The position numbers were made by a program, and so were the translations under genes. A DNA stretch of 64,000 nt. It comes from CAZMZF01 sp964570765 (GTDB lineage Bacteria > Zixibacteria > MSB-5A5 > RBG-16-43-9). Positions 33,177-41,780 of the stretch are shown piece by piece. Positions within the stretch are counted from its first letter, which is position 1, and each line of letters starts with the position of its first letter. Below the pieces are notes generated by a model. It saw only the letters and a program-made list of their open reading frames with translations, was not told where the DNA came from and ran no database searches. The stretch is taken from NCBI GenBank assembly GCA_964570765.1, contig CAZMZF010000002.1:1-64000 (forward strand). The letters are read 5' to 3'.

Positions 33177-36106
33177 TTGGCAAAACTATTTCTCATTACA
33201 AGATTTTGGAGAAGCTGGGCGAGGGTGGTATGGGTGTGGTGTATAAGGCAGAGGACACCAAATTGGATCGCCTGGTGGCTTTAAAGTTTTTGCCTCCGCA
33301 TCTGACCTCTGAGTTTGAGGAGAAGGAAAGATTCATTCACGAAGCCAAAGCCGCTTCAGCTTTAAGTCATACCAATATCACCACCATCCACGAGATCGAT
33401 GAATTTGAAGGGCAAATGTTTATAGTGATGGAATACTGCGAGGGTAAGACTTTAAAGCAGATAATTGAGAAAGATACACTACCCATAAAAAAGGTTTTAG
33501 ACATTGGTATTCAGGTTTGTGAAGGATTGACCGCAGCTCACAAGAAGGAGATAGTCCATCGTGACATAAAATCAGATAACATAATGGTTACGAAAGAGGG
33601 ACAGGTAAAGATAATGGACTTTGGACTGGCGAAGCTGAAAGGAGCCACCAAGCTGACAAAGACTCGCTCGACCTTAGGGACTCTTGCCTATATGTCTCCT
33701 GAGCAAGCTCAAGGAGAAGAGGTCGATTCAAGAAGCGATATTTTCTCTTTTGGAGTGGTTTTGTACGAGCTTTTGACCAAAAATTTACCTTTTGGAGGAG
33801 AGCATCAGGCAGCCGTTATTTATTCAATAATTAATGAAGAACCTCAGCCAGTAACCAGATACAACAATCAAGTTTCCTCTGAATTAGGGCGGATAGTTTT
33901 CAAAGCATTGGCCAAGGATAAAGAAGAAAGATACCAGCATATAGATGATTTATTAGCAGATTTAAGGCATGAGAAGAAGAGTTTGGAATACGTTAAGACA
34001 GGTCAGATTCCTAAAGACATTATTGTACCAAAGCCTAAAAGAAAAATTCTGCCGATTGCAATTCCGGCATCAGTTGTTGTCATACTGGTTTTGCTCTTCT
34101 TGATTCTCAAACCTTTCAAATTTGAGGTAGCTCCGGAAAAAGGTGCAATAGCTAAAGAGAACTCCTTGGCAGTAATGTATTTTGACAACCTGGTTGATCC
34201 GGAGGACAAGCAAAAGCTCGGCGAAATCGTTACTAATCTGCTTATCACCGGCCTATCGGAGTCGCAGTACCTCAAGGTAGTATCCAGCCAGAGATTATAT
34301 GATATTCTCAAGCTTTTGGGCAGAGAAGGAGAAAAGAAGATAGACAAGAATATGGCAACCCAGGTTGCCACAAAAGCCGGGGTTAAGTGGATGCTTCTGG
34401 GAAGTATACTCCAGATTAAGCCAAGAATCGAAATAACAACCCAGTTAGTTGACGTCGGGAATGGTGAAATAAAATCCTCCCAACGAATAACCGGAGAGAA
34501 GGAACAAGATATCTTTTCTTTAGTTGATCGGCTAACCATTGAAATTAAAAAAGGTTTTTCTCTTCCTGTCTCAGCCCAGCAGGAAAAGAAACCGTCATTA
34601 GCTGAAGTTACCACGCATTCACAAGAAGCATACCGCTACTTTCTCGAGGGCGTTGATTACTGTTATAAACTTTACTTTACTGAGGCAGAGATAAGTCTTA
34701 GGAAAGCTCTAGAGTTGGATTCTGCCTTTGCTATGGCATATTATTGGCTGGCTGTGACTAAAAACTATGAAGGCGATACTCGGGCAGCAAGAGAGTCCAT
34801 TACCAAAGCTGCAAAATACACAGATAAGATAACCCAGAAGGAGAAACTCTATATTGAAGGTTTTGAGGCATCTTTATTAGGTGATTATCCTCAAGCTGTA
34901 AAGATGCTAAAAAAGATAGTTGAAAATTATCCTGATGAAAAAGGTGCATTTTATGTACTAGGGGTTACTTATTATGGCAAATTGCATGAGTTCCGTGAAG
35001 CAGTTTATTATCTTAGCAAAGCCATACAGATAGACCCTCTCTACAAGCTGGCCTACAACCATCTTGCCTATGCTTACAATGATATGGGGGATTTTGAGAA
35101 ATCTATCTGGGCTATAAACAAGTATATAGAATTAGCCCCGGATGAACCTAATCCCTACGATTCAAGAGCTGAGTTATATGCCTGGAATGGCAAGCTCGAC
35201 CAGGCAATTGAATCTTACAAGAAAGCATTAGAGATAAAACCCGACTTCTATTCGTCTCAGTACATGCTGGGGGATATGTATGTTTTCAAGAAAGATTATG
35301 CTAAAGCAGAAAGCTGCTTTCAGGTCCTCTCTTCCAGCAGCGAGAAGCGTTTGAGGTCACTGGGAAGATCATACTTAGAATTGATTCCTTTTTACCAGGG
35401 GAAATTCGAAGATGCCCTCAAGGTTTTAGACGATGGCATTGCCGCAGACAGAATGGAACAGTTTGACGGAGACATGAATGCTTATAAACATTTCGATAAG
35501 GCATTTCTTCTCTATGAAAGGCAGAAAAAGATGGGTTTAGCATTAAAGGAAGTGGGAATGGGCATGGAAATATACAAAAAAGCCAAACCTAATGACCCAA
35601 TATATGGGAGGGATGGTTACGCTTTTCTTCTCACTAAGAGTGGAAAAATCGCTGAAGCTGAAGAATTAGCAAAGGCTTTGAAAAAGGATATTGAGGAGAA
35701 GAATCCAAAGCTGATGTTTTCTTACTGGTGGACATTGGGCGACATCGAGTTAGTCAAAGGAGACACCAACATGGCATTGAGCTATTTAGAAAGAGCATAT
35801 AAGGACTCACCAACTCCGTCTTTCGATCTCCGTTCTCATCTGGCGGAAATTTACTTGAAGACAGGCAGACTGGACGAGGCAGTATCTCAATTAGAAAATG
35901 CACTTTCTAGATATGATGATGACAGAGTATGGTCTTCCAGGGCAGTAAAAGCTTATTATCTTTTAGGCTTGGCTTATGAGAAATCGGGCTGGAACAAAAA
36001 GGCGGTTGAGAAATATGAGGAGTTTCTGGATATCTGGAAGAATGCCGACCCGGGGATACCTGAAGTTACAGATGCAAAGGAACGGTTGAAAAAATTAAAA
36101 AAGTAG
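33173..36106 (+). CDS. Membrane Ser/Thr protein kinase with long TPR tail (kinase 4, type B)
   Basis: A near-copy of kinase 2. It has a kinase domain (8-275; GEGGMGVVYK, HRDIKSDNIMV, DFGLAKLKG), a transmembrane helix about 288-310 that is almost identical to that of kinase 2 at DNA level, a FlgO/TolB-like domain (NSLAVMYFDNLVDPEDKQ) and a TPR tail to residue 977. All catalytic residues are present. It is the last gene of the kinase run and is followed by a hairpin terminator at 36173-36210. The fold and topology are secure; ligand and target are not known. Confidence 0.9.
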   Translation: MIGKTISHYKILEKLGEGGMGVVYKAEDTKLDRLVALKFLPPHLTSEFEEKERFIHEAKAASALSHTNITTIHEIDEFEGQMFIVMEYCEGKTLKQIIEKDTLPIKKVLDIGIQVCEGLTAAHKKEIVHRDIKSDNIMVTKEGQVKIMDFGLAKLKGATKLTKTRSTLGTLAYMSPEQAQGEEVDSRSDIFSFGVVLYELLTKNLPFGGEHQAAVIYSIINEEPQPVTRYNNQVSSELGRIVFKALAKDKEERYQHIDDLLADLRHEKKSLEYVKTGQIPKDIIVPKPKRKILPIAIPASVVVILVLLFLILKPFKFEVAPEKGAIAKENSLAVMYFDNLVDPEDKQKLGEIVTNLLITGLSESQYLKVVSSQRLYDILKLLGREGEKKIDKNMATQVATKAGVKWMLLGSILQIKPRIEITTQLVDVGNGEIKSSQRITGEKEQDIFSLVDRLTIEIKKGFSLPVSAQQEKKPSLAEVTTHSQEAYRYFLEGVDYCYKLYFTEAEISLRKALELDSAFAMAYYWLAVTKNYEGDTRAARESITKAAKYTDKITQKEKLYIEGFEASLLGDYPQAVKMLKKIVENYPDEKGAFYVLGVTYYGKLHEFREAVYYLSKAIQIDPLYKLAYNHLAYAYNDMGDFEKSIWAINKYIELAPDEPNPYDSRAELYAWNGKLDQAIESYKKALEIKPDFYSSQYMLGDMYVFKKDYAKAESCFQVLSSSSEKRLRSLGRSYLELIPFYQGKFEDALKVLDDGIAADRMEQFDGDMNAYKHFDKAFLLYERQKKMGLALKEVGMGMEIYKKAKPNDPIYGRDGYAFLLTKSGKIAEAEELAKALKKDIEEKNPKLMFSYWWTLGDIELVKGDTNMALSYLERAYKDSPTPSFDLRSHLAEIYLKTGRLDEAVSQLENALSRYDDDRVWSSRAVKAYYLLGLAYEKSGWNKKAVEKYEEFLDIWKNADPGIPEVTDAKERLKKLKK

Positions 36107-36172
36107 ACAGTAGATAGTAGACAGCATACAGGGTAAGGGTGAACCTGCGTGTTCGCCCAAGGTTTTCTGCAG

Positions 36173-36210
36173 GGACAGAATCCGCCAGAGGTGGATTCTG
36201 TCCTTTTTTT
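36173..36210 (+). terminator. Rho-independent terminator of the kinase operon, made from a dispersed palindrome
   Basis: GGACAGAATCC, a 9-base loop, GGATTCTGTCC, then seven T residues. A second hairpin (GGGTGAAC / GTTCGCCC, 36137-36158) lies just before it. The stem resembles the GGGACAGAACA repeat family elsewhere in the window. Confidence 0.82.
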
Positions 36211-36266
36211 ATTAAAAATTTTCAAAAAGTTTTCCACTTTAAGGTTTTTTTATTTATATTGATTGT

Positions 36267-36295
36267 TTGAATGGTCTGGATTAAAAGAGTATAAT
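36267..36295 (+). promoter_or_regulatory. Sigma-70-like promoter for gcvT
   Basis: TTGAAT (36267-36272), 17-base spacer, TATAAT (36290-36295). The gcvT ATG is 51 bases downstream of the -10 end, behind an AAAGGA ribosome site. Confidence 0.6.
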
Positions 36296-36346
36296 CCAGG
36301 AAGCAGAGGTCTTTTAAAAAGTATAAATATCTTCAAAGGATAATAT

Positions 36347-37444
36347 ATGAGCGAACCAAAGAAAACCCCTTTTTACCAGATCCATCTGGATGATAAGGCG
36401 AAGATGGTGGAGTTTGCTGGATACTGGATGCCGATCCAGTTCAAGGGGATAATGGAGGAGCACAGAAAAGTCAGGTCTAATGTGGGGCTTTTTGACATCA
36501 CCCATATGGGAGAGTTCGAAGTACGGGGAAAAGATTCTCTTGCTTTTCTACAGAAGATGACCACCAATGATGTTTCCAAGCTATCGGATTATCAGGTGCA
36601 GTACTCCTGTATGTGCTATGATGATGGCGGGATCGTAGATGATCTTCTGGTCTACAGGCTACCAGACCGCTTCTTTTTAGTGGTGAATGCGGCTAATATC
36701 GAAAAGGATTTTAACTGGTTGAAAAGTCATCTTTTTGGGGATGTGAAATTGGAGGATTTAAGTGACCAGACCGCTCTTTTGGCTATTCAGGGTCCAGTGG
36801 CGGAAAAGGTTATGGCGAAATTGACTTCTATTGATTTAAAAAAGATCCAGTATTACTGGGCAATTAGAGAAAAGATTGCAGGGAAAGAGGTACTTTTCTC
36901 TAGAACAGGATATACGGGAGAGGATGGTTTTGAGCTCTATATGCCCAATGAGTATGGTGAACACTTCTGGAATGCAATTATGCAGGCAGGGAAAGAGTTT
37001 AACATAGAGCCAATCGGACTTGGTGCCAGGGATTCATTAAGACTGGAGATGAAATATATGCTTTACGGGAACGATATAGACAAAACCACTAACCCCTTAG
37101 AAGCAGGGCTGGGCTGGATCGTCAAATTAGATAAAGGTGATTATATTGGTAAAGAGCCAACCCTTAAATTAAAAGAGAAAGGGATAAGAAGAAAGCTGGT
37201 TGCCTTTGAGCTTTCCGATAAAGCTTTTCCACGCCAGCATTACCCCATAGAAAAGGACGGGAAAAAGATCGGTGAGGTAACTTCTGGCACATTTTCCCCT
37301 TCCTTAGAAAAGGGTATAGGATTAGGATACGTGGAGGTAGGATACTCTGAGATGGGGACAAAATTGGAGATCAATATTCGGGGTAAGTCCTCACCCGCAA
37401 TAATTGTTAAACCACCATTTTACAAAGATTATACTCACAAATAA
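36347..37444 (+). CDS. gcvT: Glycine cleavage system T protein (aminomethyltransferase)
   Basis: This enzyme transfers the aminomethyl carbon from lipoyl-H protein to tetrahydrofolate, releasing ammonia and making methylene-THF. The 365 residues cover the full GcvT length. Seen are TPFYQIH at the start, GLFDITHMGEFEVRG, the folate-binding VDDLLVYRLPDRFFLVVNAAN region, SRTGYTGEDGFELYMP, LGARDSLRLEMKYMLYGNDI, and GEVTSGTFSPSLEKGIGLGYV. No gcvH or gcvP genes follow in the window; the next gene is comB, five bases on. It has its own promoter. Confidence 0.93.
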   Translation: MSEPKKTPFYQIHLDDKAKMVEFAGYWMPIQFKGIMEEHRKVRSNVGLFDITHMGEFEVRGKDSLAFLQKMTTNDVSKLSDYQVQYSCMCYDDGGIVDDLLVYRLPDRFFLVVNAANIEKDFNWLKSHLFGDVKLEDLSDQTALLAIQGPVAEKVMAKLTSIDLKKIQYYWAIREKIAGKEVLFSRTGYTGEDGFELYMPNEYGEHFWNAIMQAGKEFNIEPIGLGARDSLRLEMKYMLYGNDIDKTTNPLEAGLGWIVKLDKGDYIGKEPTLKLKEKGIRRKLVAFELSDKAFPRQHYPIEKDGKKIGEVTSGTFSPSLEKGIGLGYVEVGYSEMGTKLEINIRGKSSPAIIVKPPFYKDYTHK

Positions 37445-37449
37445 AAAAT

Positions 37450-38178
37450 ATGAGAATAGAGCTTTTTTTTACTCCGAATGAAGTTAAAGAAGAGGAATTA
37501 AAGAATCAAACCGTTTTAGTAATCGACGTCTTAAGAGCATCTACTACCATTGCTTATGCTCTGCATAACGGTTGCAAAGGGATTATCCCGGCTAACTCTA
37601 TAGATGGGGCAATTGAGCTATCCAAGAAAATAGGCAGAGATTCTGCTCTTTTATGCGGTGAAAGGGAAGGTGTAAAAATCGAGGGTTTTGATTTAGGGAA
37701 CTCACCTTTTGAATATGAAACTGAGAAAATAAAGGATAAAACCCTGATCTTTGCTACCACCAATGGCTCTAAGGCGATTGTAAAAGGGTCAAATGCCAAT
37801 TCTTTAACAGTTGGCTCCTTTGTCAATTTCCAGTCAACCTTTGATCATCTTTCCTCCAGCTCAAATGATCTGGCAATTATCTGCTCAGGTAAATTAGATC
37901 AATTCGCCATAGAGGATGCAGTCTGTGGTGGTCTATATGTTAGCTCGTTCCTAAAAGAAGGAGAAACCCAGTTAAATGATGCGGCTTTTGCAGCTATTAA
38001 ATTATATGAAGTGTATAAAAATAGTCTTTTAGAGATGTTGAAAAAATCCTCCCACGGAAGGTATCTTATTGAATTGGGGTTTGAAAAGGATTTGTATCTG
38101 TGCTCGGAGTTGAATTCCTTGAAAGTAATCCCGGTATTAGATCAGGGCAAGCTGATCAGTTACAATAATGATTCATAG
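37450..38178 (+). CDS. comB: 2-phosphosulfolactate phosphatase family protein (ComB-like)
   Basis: The protein matches the ComB fold throughout: VLVIDVLRASTTIAYAL, a LLCGEREGVKIEGFDLGNSP block, TLIFATTNGSKAI, and LAIICSGKLDQFAIEDAVCGG. In methanogens ComB removes phosphate from 2-phosphosulfolactate in coenzyme M synthesis. In bacteria the family is widespread and its true substrate is usually unknown, so the name gives a family rather than a proven reaction. It is five bases after gcvT and is followed by a terminator-like hairpin. Confidence 0.85.
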   Translation: MRIELFFTPNEVKEEELKNQTVLVIDVLRASTTIAYALHNGCKGIIPANSIDGAIELSKKIGRDSALLCGEREGVKIEGFDLGNSPFEYETEKIKDKTLIFATTNGSKAIVKGSNANSLTVGSFVNFQSTFDHLSSSSNDLAIICSGKLDQFAIEDAVCGGLYVSSFLKEGETQLNDAAFAAIKLYEVYKNSLLEMLKKSSHGRYLIELGFEKDLYLCSELNSLKVIPVLDQGKLISYNNDS

Positions 38179-38186
38179 TTTTGTAG

Positions 38187-38231
38187 GTCAACCATTCCCG
38201 CCTTTGGCGGGATGGTTGACAATCTTTTTTT
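38187..38231 (+). terminator. Terminator-like long hairpin after comB
   Basis: GTCAACCATTCCCGCC-TTT-GGCGGGATGGTTGAC forms a 15-bp stem with one bulged base, followed by AATC and seven T residues. The CCGCCTTTGGCGG centre also occurs at 16410-16424. Confidence 0.7.
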
Positions 38232-38262
38232 ATGAGGTCTCTGAAAAACTGATAGTTGTAAT

Positions 38263-38370
38263 GGTCGGGCAAGGGTGCCCGACCTATCCTACGGATCCGT
38301 TTCTAGGACGAAAAATCAACACCCTTTGTTCTTGTAAGCATCCGCCAGAGGAGGGACAGCCCAGCAAAAC
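38263..38370. repeat. Dispersed repeat B, copy 2
   Basis: It has the same hairpin (GTCGGGCA / TGCCCGAC) and the same downstream block (CATCCGCCAGAGG, GGGACAGCCC, AGCAAAAC) as 11404-11476. Between them it also contains TCCTACGGATCCGTTTCTAGGA, close to the core of the MITE-like elements. This fills the gap between comB and the next gene. Confidence 0.7.
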
Positions 38371-38387
38371 TCATAAAGAAAAATAAA

Positions 38388-38810
38388 ATGAAAGACAAAA
38401 GAAACATTTACAGGATTCTTGATGCCAATCTGAATCGTGCCCGTGAAGGTTTAAGGGTGGTGGAAGAAGTTGCCAGGCTCCTCTGGGAGGATGAGAAGCT
38501 TTCCAAGAATTTGAAAAGCTTAAGGCATAGACTGACCAGAATCTCCCAGGAGAATTTTGACCAGAAACTTCTTCTGAAATACCGGGATAGCCAGGGTGAT
38601 TTAGGAGCTAAGGGGATGGGTTTTTATGAGGGTAAAAGGAAAGATGTAAAAACGATTGTTCAGGCAAATCTAAGAAGGGTAGAGGAGGCTTTAAGAGTTC
38701 TGGAGGAATTCGGAAAGCTGGTAAAAAAAGATGTGGCTGAGTCTTTTAAAAATCTGAGGTTTAAAATCTATACTCTGGAAAAGGAGATTTCGGGGTCGTT
38801 GAAGAAATAA
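38388..38810 (+). CDS. Stand-alone ThiD2-like domain protein (thiamine synthesis)
   Basis: All 140 residues match the helical domain found at the N-terminus of some ThiE proteins: YRILDANLNRAREGLRVVEE, RHRLTRIS, and a second related motif VQANLRRVEEALRVLEEFGK. That domain is known as ThiD2 and has been described as an HMP-phosphate kinase. Here it is free of the ThiE thiamine-phosphate synthase domain, and no ThiE gene is in the window. The protein is complete, starting with ATG after AAAGAAAAA and ending naturally. The kinase activity is inferred from the family. Confidence 0.75.
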   Translation: MKDKRNIYRILDANLNRAREGLRVVEEVARLLWEDEKLSKNLKSLRHRLTRISQENFDQKLLLKYRDSQGDLGAKGMGFYEGKRKDVKTIVQANLRRVEEALRVLEEFGKLVKKDVAESFKNLRFKIYTLEKEISGSLKK

Positions 38811-38814
38811 GTTC

Positions 38815-38896
38815 GTAGTGCGTCCATCTGAGGCGGATTAGCCTCGTTTGACGACCCTGTCCTACGGATCCGTTATTAGGAAAAAGGTCGCACTAC
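38815..38896. repeat. MITE-like element, copy 2 (inverted relative to 16178)
   Basis: Terminal repeats GTAGTGCG and CGCACTAC bound 82 bases. The core GACCCTGTCCTACGGATCCG followed by TTATTAGG is the reverse complement of the core at 16178-16251. It begins five bases after the stop of the ThiD2-like gene. Confidence 0.72.
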
Positions 38897-38902
38897 AAGA
38901 TT

Positions 38903-38930
38903 GTAGGGGCACGGCATGCCGTGCCCCTAC
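38903..38930. repeat. 28-bp perfect palindrome of the TAGGG family
   Basis: Half-site GTAGGGGCACGGCA followed directly by its reverse complement. It lies next to the MITE-like element and upstream of the class II aldolase gene. Confidence 0.85.
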
Positions 38931-39017
38931 TTGTTTGATTAAATTTAGCTTGACTAAGAAAAGGGGAGCTATTATTATCTTTCTGTTTGAAGGCCAGAAA
39001 ATTTTCCTCGGAAAGGT

Positions 39018-39671
39018 ATGAGTACTATTCTTAAAGCTAAAAAAGAAATAATCGAGATAGGGAGAAGGATGTATGCTAAGGGGTATGTGGTGGCATCGGA
39101 AGGGAATATGAGTATCCGGATTGGAAATAAACAAATTTTAGTCACTCCATCTGGTAAAAATAAAGGATGGCTTAAGGAAAAGGACTTAGTTGTAGTTAAC
39201 CTGGAAGGTAAAAAACTTGCCGGTCCGCAGGATCCAAATTCGGAGAATTTAAAACCTTCTTCTGAGCTTTTGATGCATCTTTTCGTCTATCATAAGAGAG
39301 AAGATGTCAATGCGGTGGTGCATGCCCATCCTCCATATTCCTTAGCTTTTGCTTCTGCTCATCTTCCTTTAGCCCAAAATTTATTGCCGGAAGTGATTAT
39401 GTTCTTGGGAGATATTCCCTTAGCTGCTTATGCTACTCCTTCGACTGAAGAGGTTCCATTATCACTTTTACCATTCATAGATAAGCATAATGCTTTTTTG
39501 CTTGAAAATCACGGGGTCTTGACTCTGGGTAAGGATATAAATGAAGCCTATTCCCGTTTGGAGATGGTGGAGCATTTAGCCAAGGTTAATTTATTATGCA
39601 AAATTTTAGGGAAAACAGAAGAGCTTTCAAAAGAGTCCTTGGATAAATTACAAAAGTTGAAAAAGGTATGA
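39018..39671 (+). CDS. Class II aldolase/adducin family protein
   Basis: A zinc-dependent sugar-phosphate aldolase fold related to fuculose-1-phosphate aldolase. It has the ASEGNMSIR motif, the two-histidine VVHAHPPYSLAFA zinc site, and the third histidine in LENHGVLTLGKD, so the metal site is complete. The usual catalytic glutamate position falls within the ENLKPSSELLMH region. Its 217 residues are the usual length. It overlaps the aminotransferase-like gene by four bases. The substrate is unknown; context among folate and pantothenate genes does not settle it. Confidence 0.85.
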   Translation: MSTILKAKKEIIEIGRRMYAKGYVVASEGNMSIRIGNKQILVTPSGKNKGWLKEKDLVVVNLEGKKLAGPQDPNSENLKPSSELLMHLFVYHKREDVNAVVHAHPPYSLAFASAHLPLAQNLLPEVIMFLGDIPLAAYATPSTEEVPLSLLPFIDKHNAFLLENHGVLTLGKDINEAYSRLEMVEHLAKVNLLCKILGKTEELSKESLDKLQKLKKV

Positions 39672-40864
39672 GAAAGGTATTAGTGGAGAAAGCGGAAAGG
39701 CTGGAGAAGATTCCACCTTATCCTTTGTTTGATATCAATCGAACTCTGAAGAGGCTGGATAAAAAGGGGGTGGAGATAATCGATTTGGGTCGATTCGACC
39801 CCCATCTTTCTCTACCTGACTCAATTCAAAAGATTTTGCCGGTACTTAAAGATAAAGAGAACTTCAATTATGCGGAAGCGTCTGAGATCTTAAAATTAAA
39901 AGAGATTTTTTCTGTCTGGTTTAAGAAAAGATACGGGGTTCTGTTAAATCCTAAAACTGAGATATTCTTCTATACAGACAAAAGAGAAGCTATAGCTCAA
40001 TTATCCCTTTTTTTCATCAATCCCGGGGATAAGGTTTTCATAACTGAGCCTTCCAGTCAGATTTACAAAGGTTGTGCCCTGTTAGCTGATGGAGAAATAG
40101 AGACAGTTCCACTTTTAGAAAGGAATGATTACCTTCCGAACTTAAACCCTCTAAAAGGTCAGAGTAAAGATAAGGGTAAGTTTTTCTTTTTAAACTTTCC
40201 TCATAATCCTACAGGCTCTTTAGCTGATTTTTTTTTCTATGAGGAGTTAGTTGAGATAGCTTTAAAAAATAATATCAGGATAGTACAGGATGCTTCCTAT
40301 AATGAAATCTATTTTGATGAGCATTTACCTCCAAGTCTGATGCAGGTAAAAGATGGTAAAAAGGTTGGAGTGGAATTGCATTCACTTTCAACTGGCACCG
40401 GGCTTTCAGGGATAGGTTGTGGTTTTTTAGTCGGGGATAAGGAGATGGTTTATGGACTGGAGTCACAGAGCAAACTTTTTAGCCAGCGGAAAAACAGGCT
40501 TATCCTTAAATTAGCTGAAACTCTTCTGCAGGAATATGAGTTGATAATAAGCAAGAACCGTGAGGAATATAAAGTCAGAAGAGATGTGATGACGGAGCTC
40601 CTTTTGGGTTTGGGCTGGAGAGCAAAAAAACCCAAGGCAACACCATTTTTCTGGGCTCAAATCCCTGGCAGATATTCATCCTTAGGTTTTTGCCGGATGC
40701 TTTTAAGAAGGACCGGGGTCTTAGCTTCTCCAGGGATAGAATATGGAGGGTATGGGGAGGGTTTTATCCGGCTCAGCTTGAATCAGACAAAAGAGAAGCT
40801 TAAAGAAGCTGGAGAAAGGATAAAAGACCATTTTCATATCTGGCAGAAAAAATATCGAAGCTAA
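39668..40864 (+). CDS. Fold-type I aminotransferase-like protein lacking the PLP lysine
   Basis: Overall this looks like an LL-diaminopimelate/aspartate aminotransferase: an LGRFDPHLSLP start, NYAEASEILKLK, LNFPHNPTGSLAD, VQDASYNEIYFDE, and a C-terminal GFIRLSLNQT containing the carboxylate-binding arginine. The segment that should read HSLSKxxxxxGxR reads HSLSTGTGLSGIG. The Schiff-base lysine is threonine (T242) and the phosphate-binding arginine is glycine (G250). The codons there are clear. So it is probably not a conventional transaminase; it may be a lyase, a binding protein, or a partner of the aldolase encoded in overlap upstream. Confidence 0.72.
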   Translation: MRKVLVEKAERLEKIPPYPLFDINRTLKRLDKKGVEIIDLGRFDPHLSLPDSIQKILPVLKDKENFNYAEASEILKLKEIFSVWFKKRYGVLLNPKTEIFFYTDKREAIAQLSLFFINPGDKVFITEPSSQIYKGCALLADGEIETVPLLERNDYLPNLNPLKGQSKDKGKFFFLNFPHNPTGSLADFFFYEELVEIALKNNIRIVQDASYNEIYFDEHLPPSLMQVKDGKKVGVELHSLSTGTGLSGIGCGFLVGDKEMVYGLESQSKLFSQRKNRLILKLAETLLQEYELIISKNREEYKVRRDVMTELLLGLGWRAKKPKATPFFWAQIPGRYSSLGFCRMLLRRTGVLASPGIEYGGYGEGFIRLSLNQTKEKLKEAGERIKDHFHIWQKKYRS

Positions 40865-40890
40865 AAAATATCTAGAATGGATCCATCAGG

Positions 40891-41247
40891 ATGGGTATAA
40901 TCAGATTACATAATATGATCTTCTACGGGTTTCACGGGGTTTCTTCTGCTGAAAAGGAAACTGGCAGAAGATTTGAGGTGGATGTGGAGCTCTCCTTAGA
41001 TTTGTCCAGGGCAGAGCAGAGCGATAGATTGAAAGATACGGTAAACTATAAGGAGGTCTACCAAACTGTAAATGAGATTATTACTGGAGAGCACTTTTCC
41101 CTTATAGAGGCGCTTGCCAGTCGCATAGCGGATGCTATTCTACTAAAGTTTAAACCTGATCTGGTCAGAGTGAGGGTCAGGAAGAAGATACCTCCAGTGC
41201 CGGGTAATTTAGATGATATAGAAGTAGAGATCGAAAGAGGAAAATAG
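40891..41247 (+). CDS. folB: Dihydroneopterin aldolase
   Basis: This folate-synthesis enzyme converts 7,8-dihydroneopterin to 6-hydroxymethyl-dihydropterin and glycolaldehyde. The 118 residues match the FolB family: IRLHNMIFYGFHGVSSAEKE at the start, RFEVDVELSLDL, DTVNYKEVYQTV, and a central FSLIEALASRIADAIL with the conserved glutamate. It is followed 25 bases later by folK, the next pathway step, so a folate sub-operon is clear. Confidence 0.9.
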   Translation: MGIIRLHNMIFYGFHGVSSAEKETGRRFEVDVELSLDLSRAEQSDRLKDTVNYKEVYQTVNEIITGEHFSLIEALASRIADAILLKFKPDLVRVRVRKKIPPVPGNLDDIEVEIERGK

Positions 41248-41272
41248 ATTTAATATAAAGGAAGTAAGAGAA

Positions 41273-41773
41273 TTGGGAATAGTTTATCTTGGTCTAGGCT
41301 CAAATTCAGGGGATAGAGAGAAAAGTCTAAATCTGGCTTTAAAAGAGCTCAAAGGTTTAAAGTCTCTTAAAATCCTGAAAATTTCTTCTATCTATGAGAC
41401 TGAGCCAGTTGGTTTTAAAGCTCAAAACTGGTTCTTGAATGCAGTGGTTAAAATTCAGACCAAACTGCCCCCTTTAGAACTATTCTATACTCTGCAGGGG
41501 ATAGAAAGAAAAATGGGCAGAAGGAAAGGGAAAAGATGGGGACCCAGAAAAATAGACCTGGATATACTCCTTTACGACAGGATAGTTATGAAAGAAGATA
41601 AACTCATCCTTCCCCATCCGCAGTTGCATAAAAGAAAGTTTGTTCTAATCCCTTTGATAGAGTTAGGCGCAAGATTAAAACATCCGGTTTTGAGCTTAAC
41701 TCCCAAAAAGCTTTTAGAAAATATTAAGAATGTTCAGGAGATAAAATTATTTAAATACTACGGATCAAAATAG
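41273..41773 (+). CDS. folK: 2-amino-4-hydroxy-6-hydroxymethyldihydropteridine pyrophosphokinase
   Basis: This enzyme pyrophosphorylates the FolB product using ATP. Motifs are VYLGLGSNSGDREKSL at the start, SSIYETEPVGFKAQNWFLNAV, KMGRRKGKRWGPRKIDLDIL with the metal-binding DLD, and LPHPQLHKRKFVLIPL. It starts with TTG at 41273 behind AAAGGAAG; no better ATG exists upstream. Its 166 residues are the normal length for the monofunctional enzyme. Confidence 0.9.
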   Translation: MGIVYLGLGSNSGDREKSLNLALKELKGLKSLKILKISSIYETEPVGFKAQNWFLNAVVKIQTKLPPLELFYTLQGIERKMGRRKGKRWGPRKIDLDILLYDRIVMKEDKLILPHPQLHKRKFVLIPLIELGARLKHPVLSLTPKKLLENIKNVQEIKLFKYYGSK

Positions 41774-41780
41774 GAAGGAA

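Noticed and set aside
34003..34614. 203-codon minus-strand open frame inside kinase 4
   Set aside because: It is antisense to a conserved kinase/TolB coding region, has no recognisable domain, and codon pattern belongs to the plus strand.
38168..38386. 72-codon open frame after comB
   Set aside because: It runs entirely through the hairpin and repeat B, has no ribosome site or family match, and is explained by repeats lacking stops.
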